NCBI GenBank assembly: GCA_002411515.1
Contig: DHTF01000119.1
Location: forward strand, 24,031 to 59,388
Source: Proteiniphilum sp. UBA5267
GTDB taxonomy: Bacteria > Bacteroidota > Bacteroidia > Bacteroidales > Dysgonomonadaceae
Reading direction: 5' to 3'
DNA length: 35,358 bases
Below the pieces are notes generated by a model that ran no database searches, had not been told where the DNA came from, and saw only the letters and a list, made by a program, of their open reading frames with translations. Positions within the stretch are counted from its first letter, which is position 1. Every line of letters starts with the position of its first letter. Both the position numbers and the translations under genes were made by a program. Below are positions 16,366 to 24,972 of this stretch, piece after piece.

Positions 16366-18678
16366 CTATAGCCGTTTGAATTCGCTCTCGCCGGCTCCGG
16401 TACCCTTATAGCGACTACCGTTGGTGTTAAATTTGTATCTTACTGTTATTTCCAGTTCACGGGTACCCCATTTGGAGAACTGGGAGAGAAGCAGCTTGTT
16501 GTTATAGAGCAGAATGTTGTTTTTGTTGTCATACAGCAAGTCATGCCCTTTCAGTGATATCGAAAGCCGATCATTGAGGAATGATTTTGTCACACCCAGA
16601 TTAAGGATGAATTGGTTCCTGACTAATTCAACATTTTGAGTCGATCCTTTGCCCTGGAAGTTTGCATCGAATGTTACCAGAAAATCATGTGGCAATGAGA
16701 AAGAGTTGTTTAGTGAAACGATGGGTATGGGGTTGTTCAATGTAATCTCGCTGTTGTTGCTGGTGATTTTCAGCCATTGCTTTATAAAACCCACGCTTGC
16801 CTGGGGCGACCATATGCCAAATTTTGGTGCTGCCGACAGGAAAAGAGAGAGACTGGGGATATTGTCGATATTTTTTGTTGAAAGCAACGTTACCGCAGGA
16901 TTGTCTTCAAGCTGTTCAGCCCATTGGATGATTACATCTTTCTCCTGCTTGTAGCTGACCATTAGCTGCATAAATTTCCAAGAGCCAGAGAGTGATGCAT
17001 CGTGAATGATGGATGGCCTGAGGAAGGGATTGCCAGTTTGCAAGGTAAATCTGTTTCCGTAGAGTGTGTTGCTTCCCAGTTGCCAGTATGAAGGGCGTAC
17101 GGTCTTCACATTGTAACTCAATTGTAGTTGCATATTTCCCAATGAACTGGAGTACGAGATATTGGGAAACCAATGGTCGTATTTCCTGCTCTGCTCCTCA
17201 ATCCTTACATCGTCATTAAAATAATCGAAATAGACATTTTCATACCGAACACCTGCGGTAAATTTTCCGATTGGCATTGCTCTTGCATATTCAGCAAAGA
17301 AGCTATTGTTGTGGTCATGAATGGAGGTATTGGTCGATGGAACCAAATCCATATCGGTTCTGTAATCATCTATTCTTCGTGTACGGGTAAATTCATTTCC
17401 TGCCGTTAACTGGCCACCCATCAGGGGATACGATAAAACAAGTTTTGTCGCGAAGAGTTGGTTCTCGATATAATTTGTCGATTTGATATTTCTGTCTTCA
17501 TACTCCTGACTTGTCTCTGTGACGTTGGTTTCGGAAAACTGACTCGCTTTGTAAAAATCGCTGTTGAAATCCACCTTCAGGTCGCCGAAACTGCCATTGT
17601 AATAGAGGTTCAGTCGATGTTGGGGATCATAATGATTATGCTGCATGCTTTCACTTTCCCAACTGTCGAAGTAGTTGTTGTTGGCAAAAACATCGCTGAT
17701 TGTGTTTATCTTTTCTGTGTTTTTACCAGAGTAGGTGGTCATCCTGTATTTTGCGCCCAAATAATGTTTGGAATTAATTTCATAATTAATACCGGCTATG
17801 GTAGTCAACGGATTGCTGAGGCCCTCCACATAAAGCTCGTTGTCTTGTCTCCAGAGAGTATCCACAAAAGCGGTCTGTTTCATCTTGCTATCCTGGATGT
17901 AAGCATATCGTTCATATTTCACCGAGGCGAAAATATCCCAACCGCGATATCGGTAGTTCAGGTTCAGTTGTTGTCTGAGATCTACGTTGTTTGCTTGCAG
18001 GTAAGTCGACCGGACATCGAAACTGAATCCATCACCCACTTTTCGTATGGTATGTATGCGGATGATTGCCTTCACCGATGCGTCGTATTTTGCTCCGGGG
18101 TTGTGGACGATCTCCACCTCCCGGATATCGGATGAGGCAATCATATCCAGTTCCGAAGGATCCCGCATCTCGCGGTTGTTGATGTAAATTTTGGCTTTAC
18201 CTTTTCCGAAGATGGAGAAGTCGCCATTATCACCGGTAATTGCCGGCAACCGTTTCAGGAGGTCGTTGGCGGTACCCGCTTTGCTTAAGACTGTATTTTG
18301 GACTGTTGCCACCACCGCGTCGTTGCGCAGTCTTATCTGCGGTAAATTACCGTTTACAACCAGCTCACTAAGCATGGTTGTATCGGACTGCAGCATGATC
18401 TGGAGTTCCGGTTTCGCTGGCAAGGTTTGCGTTTCATATCCGATAAAAGAAATTCTCAGGAGTTTGTTGGCACTGTCATCCATTGACAACAAAAAAACAC
18501 CCAGTTCATCTGTAGTTGTTCCGGAAAGCAAAGCCGAGTCGGGTAGGGAGTAGATTGCCACATTGGCAAATTCAATTGGGTTGTTGTTGGCATCGGTTAC
18601 CGTTCCTTTAATCTGAGCAGTGAGCGGCATGATCAAGCCGCATAATAAAATTGAAAAGAGAAATTTTCGCGTCATCAT
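16366..18678 (-). CDS. Outer-membrane beta-barrel protein, TonB-dependent-receptor-like
   Basis: The 770-residue protein starts with a signal peptide (MMTRKFLFSILLCGLIMPLTAQ), then a carboxypeptidase-regulatory-like domain (IKGTVTDANNNPIEFANVAI, about residues 22-100), a plug-like segment (NDLLKRLPAITGDNGDFSIFGKGKAKIYINNREM) and a long beta-rich barrel that fits the outer membrane protein beta-barrel group of Bacteroidetes (PF14905-like). ATG 18678 or 18675 gives the best signal peptide; the longer frame to 18708 adds a charged tail. No SusD-type lipoprotein is next to it, so it is not part of a glycan-import pair. The ligand is unknown; it could be a siderophore, peptide or surface assembly factor. 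Confidence 0.85.
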   Translation of the reverse strand: MMTRKFLFSILLCGLIMPLTAQIKGTVTDANNNPIEFANVAIYSLPDSALLSGTTTDELGVFLLSMDDSANKLLRISFIGYETQTLPAKPELQIMLQSDTTMLSELVVNGNLPQIRLRNDAVVATVQNTVLSKAGTANDLLKRLPAITGDNGDFSIFGKGKAKIYINNREMRDPSELDMIASSDIREVEIVHNPGAKYDASVKAIIRIHTIRKVGDGFSFDVRSTYLQANNVDLRQQLNLNYRYRGWDIFASVKYERYAYIQDSKMKQTAFVDTLWRQDNELYVEGLSNPLTTIAGINYEINSKHYLGAKYRMTTYSGKNTEKINTISDVFANNNYFDSWESESMQHNHYDPQHRLNLYYNGSFGDLKVDFNSDFYKASQFSETNVTETSQEYEDRNIKSTNYIENQLFATKLVLSYPLMGGQLTAGNEFTRTRRIDDYRTDMDLVPSTNTSIHDHNNSFFAEYARAMPIGKFTAGVRYENVYFDYFNDDVRIEEQSRKYDHWFPNISYSSSLGNMQLQLSYNVKTVRPSYWQLGSNTLYGNRFTLQTGNPFLRPSIIHDASLSGSWKFMQLMVSYKQEKDVIIQWAEQLEDNPAVTLLSTKNIDNIPSLSLFLSAAPKFGIWSPQASVGFIKQWLKITSNNSEITLNNPIPIVSLNNSFSLPHDFLVTFDANFQGKGSTQNVELVRNQFILNLGVTKSFLNDRLSISLKGHDLLYDNKNNILLYNNKLLLSQFSKWGTRELEITVRYKFNTNGSRYKGTGAGESEFKRL

Positions 18679-18873
18679 ATTTTTATATTTTATACGATCA
18701 TATGACACGAATGTGTTTTATTTGGTTACAAATAAATTCACGCAGATTGATATTTGCTGGTATATGTCAGTTTAATGTTTTTCATTCTCAGATAATTAGA
18801 GCAAGATCAAATAATTATTTGCACCCTATGGCATAGCTTGAGTGAACTTATTGAAAAACTGGCAGTTTGTTTT

Positions 18874-19785
18874 TTACTCGGTTCTCTTGTCCAGAAATTT
18901 CTCCATTATCGGCACAATAAATTCACTTTCTTTTGTGTCGGGTTTTATTGTCGTGATTTCCCCTATATATTCTCCATGTCCACCTGGAATTATTGCTAAT
19001 TCAGACTTTGAAATTTGTCTGTGCAATTCAATGGCGTGTTCTGGCGTAATCATGTCTTTGTCGCCAATAATGATTAAAGTGGACGCTTTAATTGATTTTA
19101 TTTGCTCATCCGGAATATCTTTGAAGTTAATCATTCTCTTGGCATCCCTGTCGTGCATTATTTGCAAACCATTGCTATCGGGTGCAACTTCCTTATATGC
19201 CGTTTTTAGTTGTTCGGGCATATTTTCTAATTTAGATTGTTTCATAATGTCCCAAAACCAATTTGGAACACCGTTGCGTTTGGCAAGAGCAGAGCCTAAA
19301 ATTATTTTGTCAACCATTTCAGGATGACGAATAGCGATTTGCAAGGTCGTTGTTCCGCCATTGCTGAAACCAAAAAAATCCGCTTTGAATATGTTCAGGT
19401 TTTTAAGCAGCGTTGCAATGTCGTCTGCATCTTGTTCAAACGTCAAATCTGTATTTCTGTCATTTGTTCGTCCGTGTGCTTGTAGTTCCACAGCGATTAT
19501 TTTTCTTTTCTTAGCGAACAGCGGAATAACTTTTTCAAAGTTGGATTGAATTGTAGAACCTCCACCGTGAATTAAGACAAGCGGGTTGCCTTGTCCCTCT
19601 TCCTCTCCGGTAGGCAGGTAAATTTCGTAATACATTTTCAGTCCGTTCACTTCAGAATATCCGCTGAAGAAAGTCGGCTTGTCTGTCGTTTCTGCTGTCA
19701 TTATCTTAGTCTCTGTTTGATTTTTGTTGCAATATATCTGCAGGGATAAAAGAGCGAAGCTAAAAATTAAAATTATCTTTTTCAT
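18874..19785 (-). CDS. Alpha/beta-fold hydrolase lipoprotein
   Basis: The 303-residue protein has a likely lipoprotein signal (MKKIILIFSFALLSLQIYC, Cys19) and an alpha/beta hydrolase domain. An oxyanion-hole motif is in LVLIHGGGS, the nucleophile elbow Gly-Phe-Ser141-Asn-Gly is in DFFGFSNGGTTT, the acid Asp is in LIIIGDKDMITPEHA and the His in IPGGHGEYIG. It should be a membrane-anchored esterase-, lipase- or peptidase-like enzyme. The substrate is unknown. Base composition is more AT-rich than in the mut genes. It is separated from both neighbours by 195-200 bp, so it is probably transcribed alone. Confidence 0.87.
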   Translation of the reverse strand: MKKIILIFSFALLSLQIYCNKNQTETKIMTAETTDKPTFFSGYSEVNGLKMYYEIYLPTGEEEGQGNPLVLIHGGGSTIQSNFEKVIPLFAKKRKIIAVELQAHGRTNDRNTDLTFEQDADDIATLLKNLNIFKADFFGFSNGGTTTLQIAIRHPEMVDKIILGSALAKRNGVPNWFWDIMKQSKLENMPEQLKTAYKEVAPDSNGLQIMHDRDAKRMINFKDIPDEQIKSIKASTLIIIGDKDMITPEHAIELHRQISKSELAIIPGGHGEYIGEITTIKPDTKESEFIVPIMEKFLDKRTE

Positions 19786-19808
19786 TACAATTGACCATAA
19801 ACGGTTTT

Positions 19809-19856
19809 ATATCTGAGAAGTAAAGAATTACGCGCTACTTCTTTATCTTCAGATAT
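19809..19856. repeat. Imperfect inverted repeat upstream of the hydrolase gene
   Basis: ATATCTGA at 19809-19816 pairs with TCAGATAT at 19849-19856. The inner arms (GAAGTAAAGAA and CTTCTTTATCTTC) continue the pairing imperfectly around GCGC. It lies between two - strand genes, just upstream of the hydrolase start and about 130 bp past the stop of the next gene. It could be a terminator-like hairpin or a regulator site. Confidence 0.35.
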
Positions 19857-19986
19857 GAACGTTGATGTCATGTAAAATGTTTAATCCAAACACTTTACAC
19901 TCAATAATTTTTATGATCTTAACAGTCCAGGCTTTATCAGTTCCTTGTTATTTGTAAGAGAGAATATATCTGGTATCATGGAGTGT

Positions 19987-21135
19987 TCACGGTTGTCTTG
20001 TGGGGATGAACCGGAATTCTGCATTGTTGGGAGCGTTTAGATTGCTGTATTTCCACAAAATAATGTGAGTCCCGTCAATGTTTTTCTCCTCTGAGGCATT
20101 GAGTACCATGTCGGTGTCCGTTGAGGGACGCATACTGTATATATCTGCGTTGTTTTCAGTGTATGTGTTCCAGAGATAGGGGGTGTTGACTGTTTTTACC
20201 CGTACACCATTTTGTATGTTGTCGGCTATGCCCAGGTATTTTCCGTTGGCCATTTTCAATGTAACCTGGTTATTTCCCTTGTTTTCTACATAAAAAGCCT
20301 GATTTACAGATTTCTTTCGCAGCTCTGCCGAACCATTCGCATCGACGTTCAGATAGTTATACATGGCTCGTAGGTTGTACCATCCGTTTGCCATGGTCTT
20401 TGCTTTCACGGTTTCTTCATTTTTAGTTGCAGGCCTCGCATTCGTTGTTGTGGGCTTCCTCTCTTTTGCTTCTGCATGCGATTTCTTCCCTTCCACGTTG
20501 ATTGTGTACTCCCCAATGGTTATATATTGATAACGCACTTCAATCACCTTCTTTCCGGGGGTTGAGAACTGATACCCTCCGCCGCACTGTGAGCCGGCAC
20601 CTACCAGCGTGTTTGAGATGGAGGTAAAGAAGGTGATGTCTTTGTTTTCGACGGGAAGCTCATTGCCATATTCATCATGGCACACCACCTTGATGCCGTC
20701 CACGTAGAAGCGGTTGCCCACCTTATATTCCGTCTGAATAGGGTAGGAGACTACGGTTGCAACCGGTCTTTTAGGTCCCTTTGCAGGTAAAACCTCCACG
20801 TTATAAGCCGTTTTAAAGCCGTTCGATTCTATGGTCATGATAAATTTTCCTTCTCTTGTAAACACTTCTCCAGGTTTAATCTGTACGCCATCCAACGTCC
20901 ATTTCCTGTTTTTTTCATGCATTTGCGAACCTTTTCCCGGTCGCATCACTTCAACCTGGCCGATCCCATCAAAAGGATCACCCACATAAAAAGTTACTGT
21001 TGTTCCAAAGGCCCAGTTGCCGTCGTACTTCGCAAGCGGGCATTCACGACGCTGACCGAAAGCAGCTGTCGTTGTACATATAAGTAAGGCGGTAATTATC
21101 GCCACTTTTCTCAAATCGAACGCACTTATCCTCAT
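19987..21135 (-). CDS. Secreted protein with Ig-like domains and C-terminal beta-trefoil-like domain
   Basis: A signal peptide (MRISAFDLRKVAIITALLIC then TTTAAFGQ) predicts export; an upstream ATG at 21195 would add 20 very basic residues. Residues about 30-130 and 135-230 look like beta-sandwich modules. The second (RFYVDGIKVVCHDEYGNELP and ITIGEYTINVEG) resembles a bacterial Ig-like domain. A Lys/Thr/Glu-rich linker (KKSHAEAKERKPTTTNARPATKNE) leads to a final 115-residue beta-trefoil-like module with repeated motifs (GWYNLRAMYNYLNVDANG, MANGKYLGIADNIQNG, HIILWKYSNLNAPNNAEFRF) of the ricin-B/fascin type. It has no recognised enzyme domain. A sugar- or surface-binding role is an inference from the trefoil. 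Confidence 0.7.
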   Translation of the reverse strand: MRISAFDLRKVAIITALLICTTTAAFGQRRECPLAKYDGNWAFGTTVTFYVGDPFDGIGQVEVMRPGKGSQMHEKNRKWTLDGVQIKPGEVFTREGKFIMTIESNGFKTAYNVEVLPAKGPKRPVATVVSYPIQTEYKVGNRFYVDGIKVVCHDEYGNELPVENKDITFFTSISNTLVGAGSQCGGGYQFSTPGKKVIEVRYQYITIGEYTINVEGKKSHAEAKERKPTTTNARPATKNEETVKAKTMANGWYNLRAMYNYLNVDANGSAELRKKSVNQAFYVENKGNNQVTLKMANGKYLGIADNIQNGVRVKTVNTPYLWNTYTENNADIYSMRPSTDTDMVLNASEEKNIDGTHIILWKYSNLNAPNNAEFRFIPTRQP

Positions 21136-21321
21136 TTGTTTTTGCTTTAAATCGTCAATATTTTTTCTCCGGCTTTTACATTGTCTGTTGTCCATAAAAT
21201 ATTGAGCTTGTCCATTTCATTGAATTTATAAAAATGTTTTCTCGTGGGGATGAATCTGAACGCCATCAGAAAACCTTATTTTAATTGTCATTTAATTGCC
21301 GACTCATTATAAATTATTTAA

Positions 21322-21524
21322 GTTTCGCATGGTATGTATACAGCTAAATTCTCGACTGACAATGCTTTGTGACCCATATTTGTCCTCGTTCCACTAAAAG
21401 AGCAGAACTTGCTACGCTTCAAACAGCTGCTCTTTTTACGTTCCTCGAGGTCAATGGGTCCCCACAAAACATTTATAGGTCTCATCTTTAGCTGTATATA
21501 CACCAATTTATAAACATGCGAAAC
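21322..21524. mobile_element. 203-bp foldback/MITE-like element, copy 1
   Basis: The ends are a perfect 10-bp inverted repeat (GTTTCGCATG at 21322-21331, CATGCGAAAC at 21515-21524). Pairing continues inward: TGTATACAGCTAAA (21335-21348) with TTTAGCTGTATATACA (21487-21502), the TGCTTTGTG and CACAAAACA segments, GACCCAT (21371-21377) with ATGGGTC (21454-21460), and a perfect 10-bp central stem AAAAGAGCAG/CTGCTCTTTT (21396-21405 with 21427-21436). The whole element is thus one long imperfect palindrome. A near-identical copy begins at 35224. No transposase is encoded, and no clear target-site duplication is seen. A terminator role for the central stem is possible. Confidence 0.75.
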
Positions 21525-21744
21525 TTGAGTAAATTATACGATACCCGTTGCCCTCTACGGCAAGCTTCAACCCAAATGTATCACCCGGATTATCGTCCCC
21601 TTTTGTGTTACCAGACAAAACATTTTTGCTTAAAGCCAGCATATCTTTGATTTTATGTACAGTTTCCATGTTATTTTCGTTATGATGCCCTGTATAGAGA
21701 TATTTGATTTTATTTTCCTCTATGATTGAAATCATTTTTTTCAC
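21525..21744 (-). pseudogene. C-terminal remnant of a probable MBL-fold hydrolase
   Basis: The frame reads KKMISIIEENKIKYLYTGHH, then NENNMETVHKIKDML and EGNGYRIIYSS, and runs into the terminal inverted repeat of the foldback element (stop at 21508). The TGHHN segment followed by a helix and a final beta strand resembles the end of metallo-beta-lactamase-fold hydrolases. An in-frame TGA lies just upstream of the GTG at 21744, and none of the catalytic N-terminal domain (HxHxDH) is present. It is squeezed between the GH18 gene's stop and the element, so it is best read as a fragment left by a rearrangement. The family call is tentative. Confidence 0.5.
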
Positions 21745-21760
21745 ATCTTTTCAGTACACG

Positions 21761-22825
21761 CTAGCGCTCCCCCCGCAAGCACTCGTAGACCGTACGTCTC
21801 AAGTCCCCCGATTCATTGTCACCGGCATAGTCCCAATACATGCCACCCAGCAATCCATTGTCCAAAATATATTGGCATTTTATTTTTAATGATCTCGGAT
21901 TCTCGTATCCGAATACGAAAATGCCGTCTTTATTTACAAGAAAAGGCACTTTGGCTGCATCATCCCATTTCTCTGTATATTCATCCAGGTTTTCCATTTT
22001 CCCGTAATCCATGAAGTCTTGAAAGTATGCCCCTCCACGGCCGTAGAAAGGCAATCCCAAGGTCAGTTTGTTTGCCGAAACACCTGCGGCCATGTGCGCT
22101 TTAACTGCCAAATCTCCTGTAAGTGATCCCGAATTTTCAGATGGATACAAAGCAGAATGATGCTTGGGGGCATTCGCCATGTCGTATGACATGATGTTTA
22201 CAAAGTCAATGTAGGGATCGATTCCCTTGAAATCAATATATTCTGCACTGGCTGCTGTAGCAAGTGTCAGAAGTTTATCTTGGCCAATGGCATCGCGGAT
22301 ATCCTTCATCATCAGCGTAAAGTTCTTCGTGTCATCCGGTTACGCAGAAATACCCGCCAGGGTACTTGTCGGGTATTCCCAATCAATATCTATTCCATCG
22401 AGTCCGTACTTGTCAACAACCCGCTTACAATCTTCCGCAAAGGATTTCCGGTTTTTGGTATTCGCTGCCATTTCGCTGAACCGGCCGCTTCCCCAGCCAC
22501 CAATGGAGAGGAGTATTTTGGTTTCCGATTTTTTATCTTCAAGCATGGTTACAATACTCCGAAGACGTTCTTCATTGGCTATTTCTATGCCATTGAAGGT
22601 TTCATTCACGTGACCAAATGCGTAGTTGATATGTGTCATATAGTTTGGATCCGGCATAACCTCACTCCAGGAAGTAACATAGGCCACAATTATCTTACCT
22701 GCAGTTTCAAGAGAAGTCCTTTCATTTAAAGAAAGTCTTTTTGAGTCATTATTACCCGTTTTGCCAATGCAATATGTGCTCAGTAGGGCTACAATAAAGA
22801 TTAGCATTACTTTGAATGTTTTCAT
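21761..22825 (-). pseudogene. GH18 chitinase-like lipoprotein gene with in-frame TAA
   Basis: One reading frame of 354 codons is broken once, by TAA at 22342-22340 (codon 162). The upstream half (to 22825) has a lipoprotein signal ending LLSTYC, the SIGGW strand and the complete GH18 catalytic motif Asp143-Gly-Ile-Asp-Ile-Asp-Trp-Glu150. The downstream half continues in the same frame with PDDTKNFTLMMKDIRDA, the NIMSYDMANA substrate-assisted catalysis strand, LGLPFYGRGG and the final GGMYWDYAGD barrel strand. A downstream ATG at 22312 could start a C-terminal product, but neither half alone would form the barrel. The intact ancestor would be a surface endo-acting chitinase or endo-beta-N-acetylglucosaminidase-type enzyme. 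Confidence 0.82.
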
Positions 22826-22921
22826 GTGCACAAGTATCAGTTTGAAATTAGTGTATACTATTTATATTTGTATATCATTGATTATACGCCGGGGAGTGAT
22901 TGTGAGGTTACTGTATTCCAA

Positions 22922-23743
22922 TTACTTCTTAAAAGGATCTCCGTTCTTATTCTGGCTTAACACCCAACGAAATGCATTTATAAACAATAGTTTCTGCGTC
23001 GCATCTGTGAATTCATCGTCTCCATGTCCCATATTGAGATAAATCATACGATATTTCTTATTGGTCCAGACGATTGGAAAATCGCCAAAATTCACGATGT
23101 CTTTTATCCCGAATGGGTAATTCTTCGGTGATATAGAGAGAAGCACTTCTATGTCGTTGTTCTCTCGAGGACTCGGATTCCACTGATACCATTCGCTTTC
23201 GGGAACGACAAAAGATGTGGGCAGATTTTTTGTAACAGCATGGTCTTTATTGTCTACTTCAACCAATATCGGTTGTGGTGGCCAGTTGTTACAATAAAAC
23301 ACACCTCCTCCGATAAATTCCAAAAACCAGAGCCAGTTTGTATTCTTATCATTATATGCTGCGGCATGAAATCCCATCCATCCCCCACCGTTTTCCATAT
23401 ACTTTTCAAATGCGTCCCGTTCCGATTTATTATTTGGATACCCGTTCAGCATGACAACGATGTCGTATTCTTTCAGTTTGTCATAATGATAGCCTGAGAA
23501 ATCAGTCGTTGTCTCAAGGGTATATCCATTTCCGTAATTCAACCGTTTAAAAAAATCGACCGCTAGTTGGGCGAATTCCACATGTGCTTCTTCAGCCTGC
23601 TCGCTGTAGAAAACCAATGCCTTAAACCGTGGTTCTTTGGCATAATTGGCAGGATAACCTTCCGGATTCTGGGCATTTAATCTCAAAATAGAGAGTGATA
23701 AGACAAATAATCCTGTAAGTATGTTGTATTGAACGTTATTCAT
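22922..23743 (-). CDS. Secreted ThuA-domain protein
   Basis: The 273-residue protein has a signal peptide (VQYNILTGLFVLSLSILRLNAQ) and a ThuA-like (trehalose-utilisation, glutamine-amidotransferase-fold) domain: FKALVFYSEQAEEAHVEFAQ, YDIVVMLNGYPNNKSERDAF, GGGWMGFHAAAYND, DHAVTKNLP and YLNMGHGDDEFTD. ThuA-domain proteins of Bacteroidetes are common near carbohydrate-active enzymes, and Rhizobium ThuA is linked to disaccharide catabolism; the reaction is not established for this secreted type. It lies upstream of the broken GH18 gene on the same strand, 97 bp apart, and may be part of the same transcript. Confidence 0.83.
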   Translation of the reverse strand: MNNVQYNILTGLFVLSLSILRLNAQNPEGYPANYAKEPRFKALVFYSEQAEEAHVEFAQLAVDFFKRLNYGNGYTLETTTDFSGYHYDKLKEYDIVVMLNGYPNNKSERDAFEKYMENGGGWMGFHAAAYNDKNTNWLWFLEFIGGGVFYCNNWPPQPILVEVDNKDHAVTKNLPTSFVVPESEWYQWNPSPRENNDIEVLLSISPKNYPFGIKDIVNFGDFPIVWTNKKYRMIYLNMGHGDDEFTDATQKLLFINAFRWVLSQNKNGDPFKK

Positions 23744-23837
23744 ATTGCTAGCGTGCGAATGTGCTGATCAATTTTATGGCCTGTTAAGGATTGGCATATG
23801 CTCCGGAGGCAGAGCTCGCTGATCGACTTTCATGATC

Positions 23838-24431
23838 TTAAAATTTCTCCGGGTTGCTGTAATATTTTCCTATTCCGCCAAATCCTGTAATTGTTTTATT
23901 TTCTTTCGTTTTGCTCATGAAATGGTTTAGTCGCTTCTCAAATTCCTCGGTACGTGTTCTCGAGGCTTCAATGTACGCAATTCGAATTCGCTTGTAGGAG
24001 TCGGGAAATTGTTGATAGTTACTCCATACTATTTTATCTTCTTTCAATTTGTCCATGATGTCACTGGGAAAAACGAAAGGTTCCGCTAAAACATTTTTTA
24101 TTTTATCCTCGAGTGTTGGATGGATCATTTTATTTTCCAGGAGCCATCTTAGTCTTTCTTTGTTGGCTTGAGAATAGGTGCTTTTGGGGTTTCTGGGTGT
24201 GAAGCGCTGAATCCTATGTTCATTGTCAAGTGACTTTGCAATGCTGTCAATCCAATCAAAACAAAGGGCCTCTTCAACCGCATCATTATACAGCACACTT
24301 TTTTTTCCTGAAGACTTACGGGGAAATACAAACCATATTTCATTGGCTGTGTCAAAGTTGTCCATCAGCCATTTTCTCCAGTCTTCCCGATTTTCGAAGT
24401 ATAATATTTTATTTGTCTTTGTCACAACCAT
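23838..24431 (-). CDS. YdeI/OmpD-associated family protein
   Basis: The 197-residue protein matches the YdeI/OmdA family: LYFENREDWRKWLMDNFDTA, EIWFVFPRKSSGKKSVLYNDAVEEALCFDWIDS, RFTPRNPKSTYSQANKERL, and a C-terminal OmdA-like helical part (WSNYQQFPDSYKRIRIAYIEASRTRTEEFEKRL). It is a cytoplasmic protein without a signal peptide. Some relatives are called bacteriocin-protection or antimicrobial-peptide-resistance proteins, but the molecular role is unknown. It heads or belongs to a - strand group of small accessory genes with DUF3788, GNAT and a UvrA-like ATPase. Confidence 0.82.
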   Translation of the reverse strand: MVVTKTNKILYFENREDWRKWLMDNFDTANEIWFVFPRKSSGKKSVLYNDAVEEALCFDWIDSIAKSLDNEHRIQRFTPRNPKSTYSQANKERLRWLLENKMIHPTLEDKIKNVLAEPFVFPSDIMDKLKEDKIVWSNYQQFPDSYKRIRIAYIEASRTRTEEFEKRLNHFMSKTKENKTITGFGGIGKYYSNPEKF

Positions 24432-24495
24432 TTAATTCCTCATCTTCAAGGCTCTAATATCTGCAGGCATTTTTTTTTAGGGCATTTTGTATCGC

Positions 24496-24921
24496 TCATT
24501 TCAAACTCTTTTTGAATGCCGCTACTGTCAAAACATCTGGAAGTTCTTTTTTGTTGTTGATGTTGAACAGCATCGGTATCAAGCGGCCGATCGGTTTTGC
24601 TTTACAAAAGTCCTCCTTGATATTTTCAGCGATATCCAATGCGGCGATTCCTTCCAGATGCTTTTCGGTAAAAAAGAAACTGATCTTGAAAAAACCATTC
24701 CAGACCGACAACCACATCACTGTTTTCTTTTTATGTAATATCTTGCATAGCCACGATTTTCCATCGTTGTAATACCGCCATTCGTAAGTCAATCCGTATT
24801 CTGCGCTTGTTATTACATTCATAAAAGATGCGAATACTTCATAAGCATCAGGCTCAAGTGCATTTTTCAATACATCCTCCGTTGGGAATATTTGCGGGTC
24901 TCTCAACAATTGTGTTTCCAT
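24496..24921 (-). CDS. DUF3788 family protein
   Basis: The 141-residue cytoplasmic protein matches the DUF3788 pattern: an N-terminal LRDPQIFPTEDVLKNALE, the core GLTYEWRYYNDGKSWLCKI, then KKKTVMWLSVWNGFFKISFFFTEKHLEGI and GRLIPMLFNINN. Function is unknown; the fold is probably close to DUF1801/YdhG-type small proteins, which often travel with YdeI and GNAT genes. It lies 64 bp downstream of the YdeI start-side neighbour's coding region in the - strand group. There is no signal peptide or catalytic motif that I can name. Confidence 0.72.
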   Translation of the reverse strand: METQLLRDPQIFPTEDVLKNALEPDAYEVFASFMNVITSAEYGLTYEWRYYNDGKSWLCKILHKKKTVMWLSVWNGFFKISFFFTEKHLEGIAALDIAENIKEDFCKAKPIGRLIPMLFNINNKKELPDVLTVAAFKKSLK

Positions 24922-24972
24922 ATTGTCATAATCCTACGATCCGTTTAAGTTCTTCGTGCCATTTTATTAAAT

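Noticed and set aside
18854..18875. AAACTGGCAGTTT with flanking A and T runs after the alpha/beta hydrolase gene as a terminator.
   Set aside because: The palindrome has a one-base centre, so a stable hairpin of useful length cannot form.
21318..21506. A 62-codon - strand frame spanning the foldback element.
   Set aside because: It follows from the palindromic repeat sequence, starts in one terminal repeat and has no protein-like features.
14852..22831. Reassignment of TAA as a sense codon, suggested by two in-frame TAA codons.
   Set aside because: TAA is used as the normal stop elsewhere in the window (for example in the mutB, mtgA and ygbA genes), so nonsense mutations or sequence errors are simpler.
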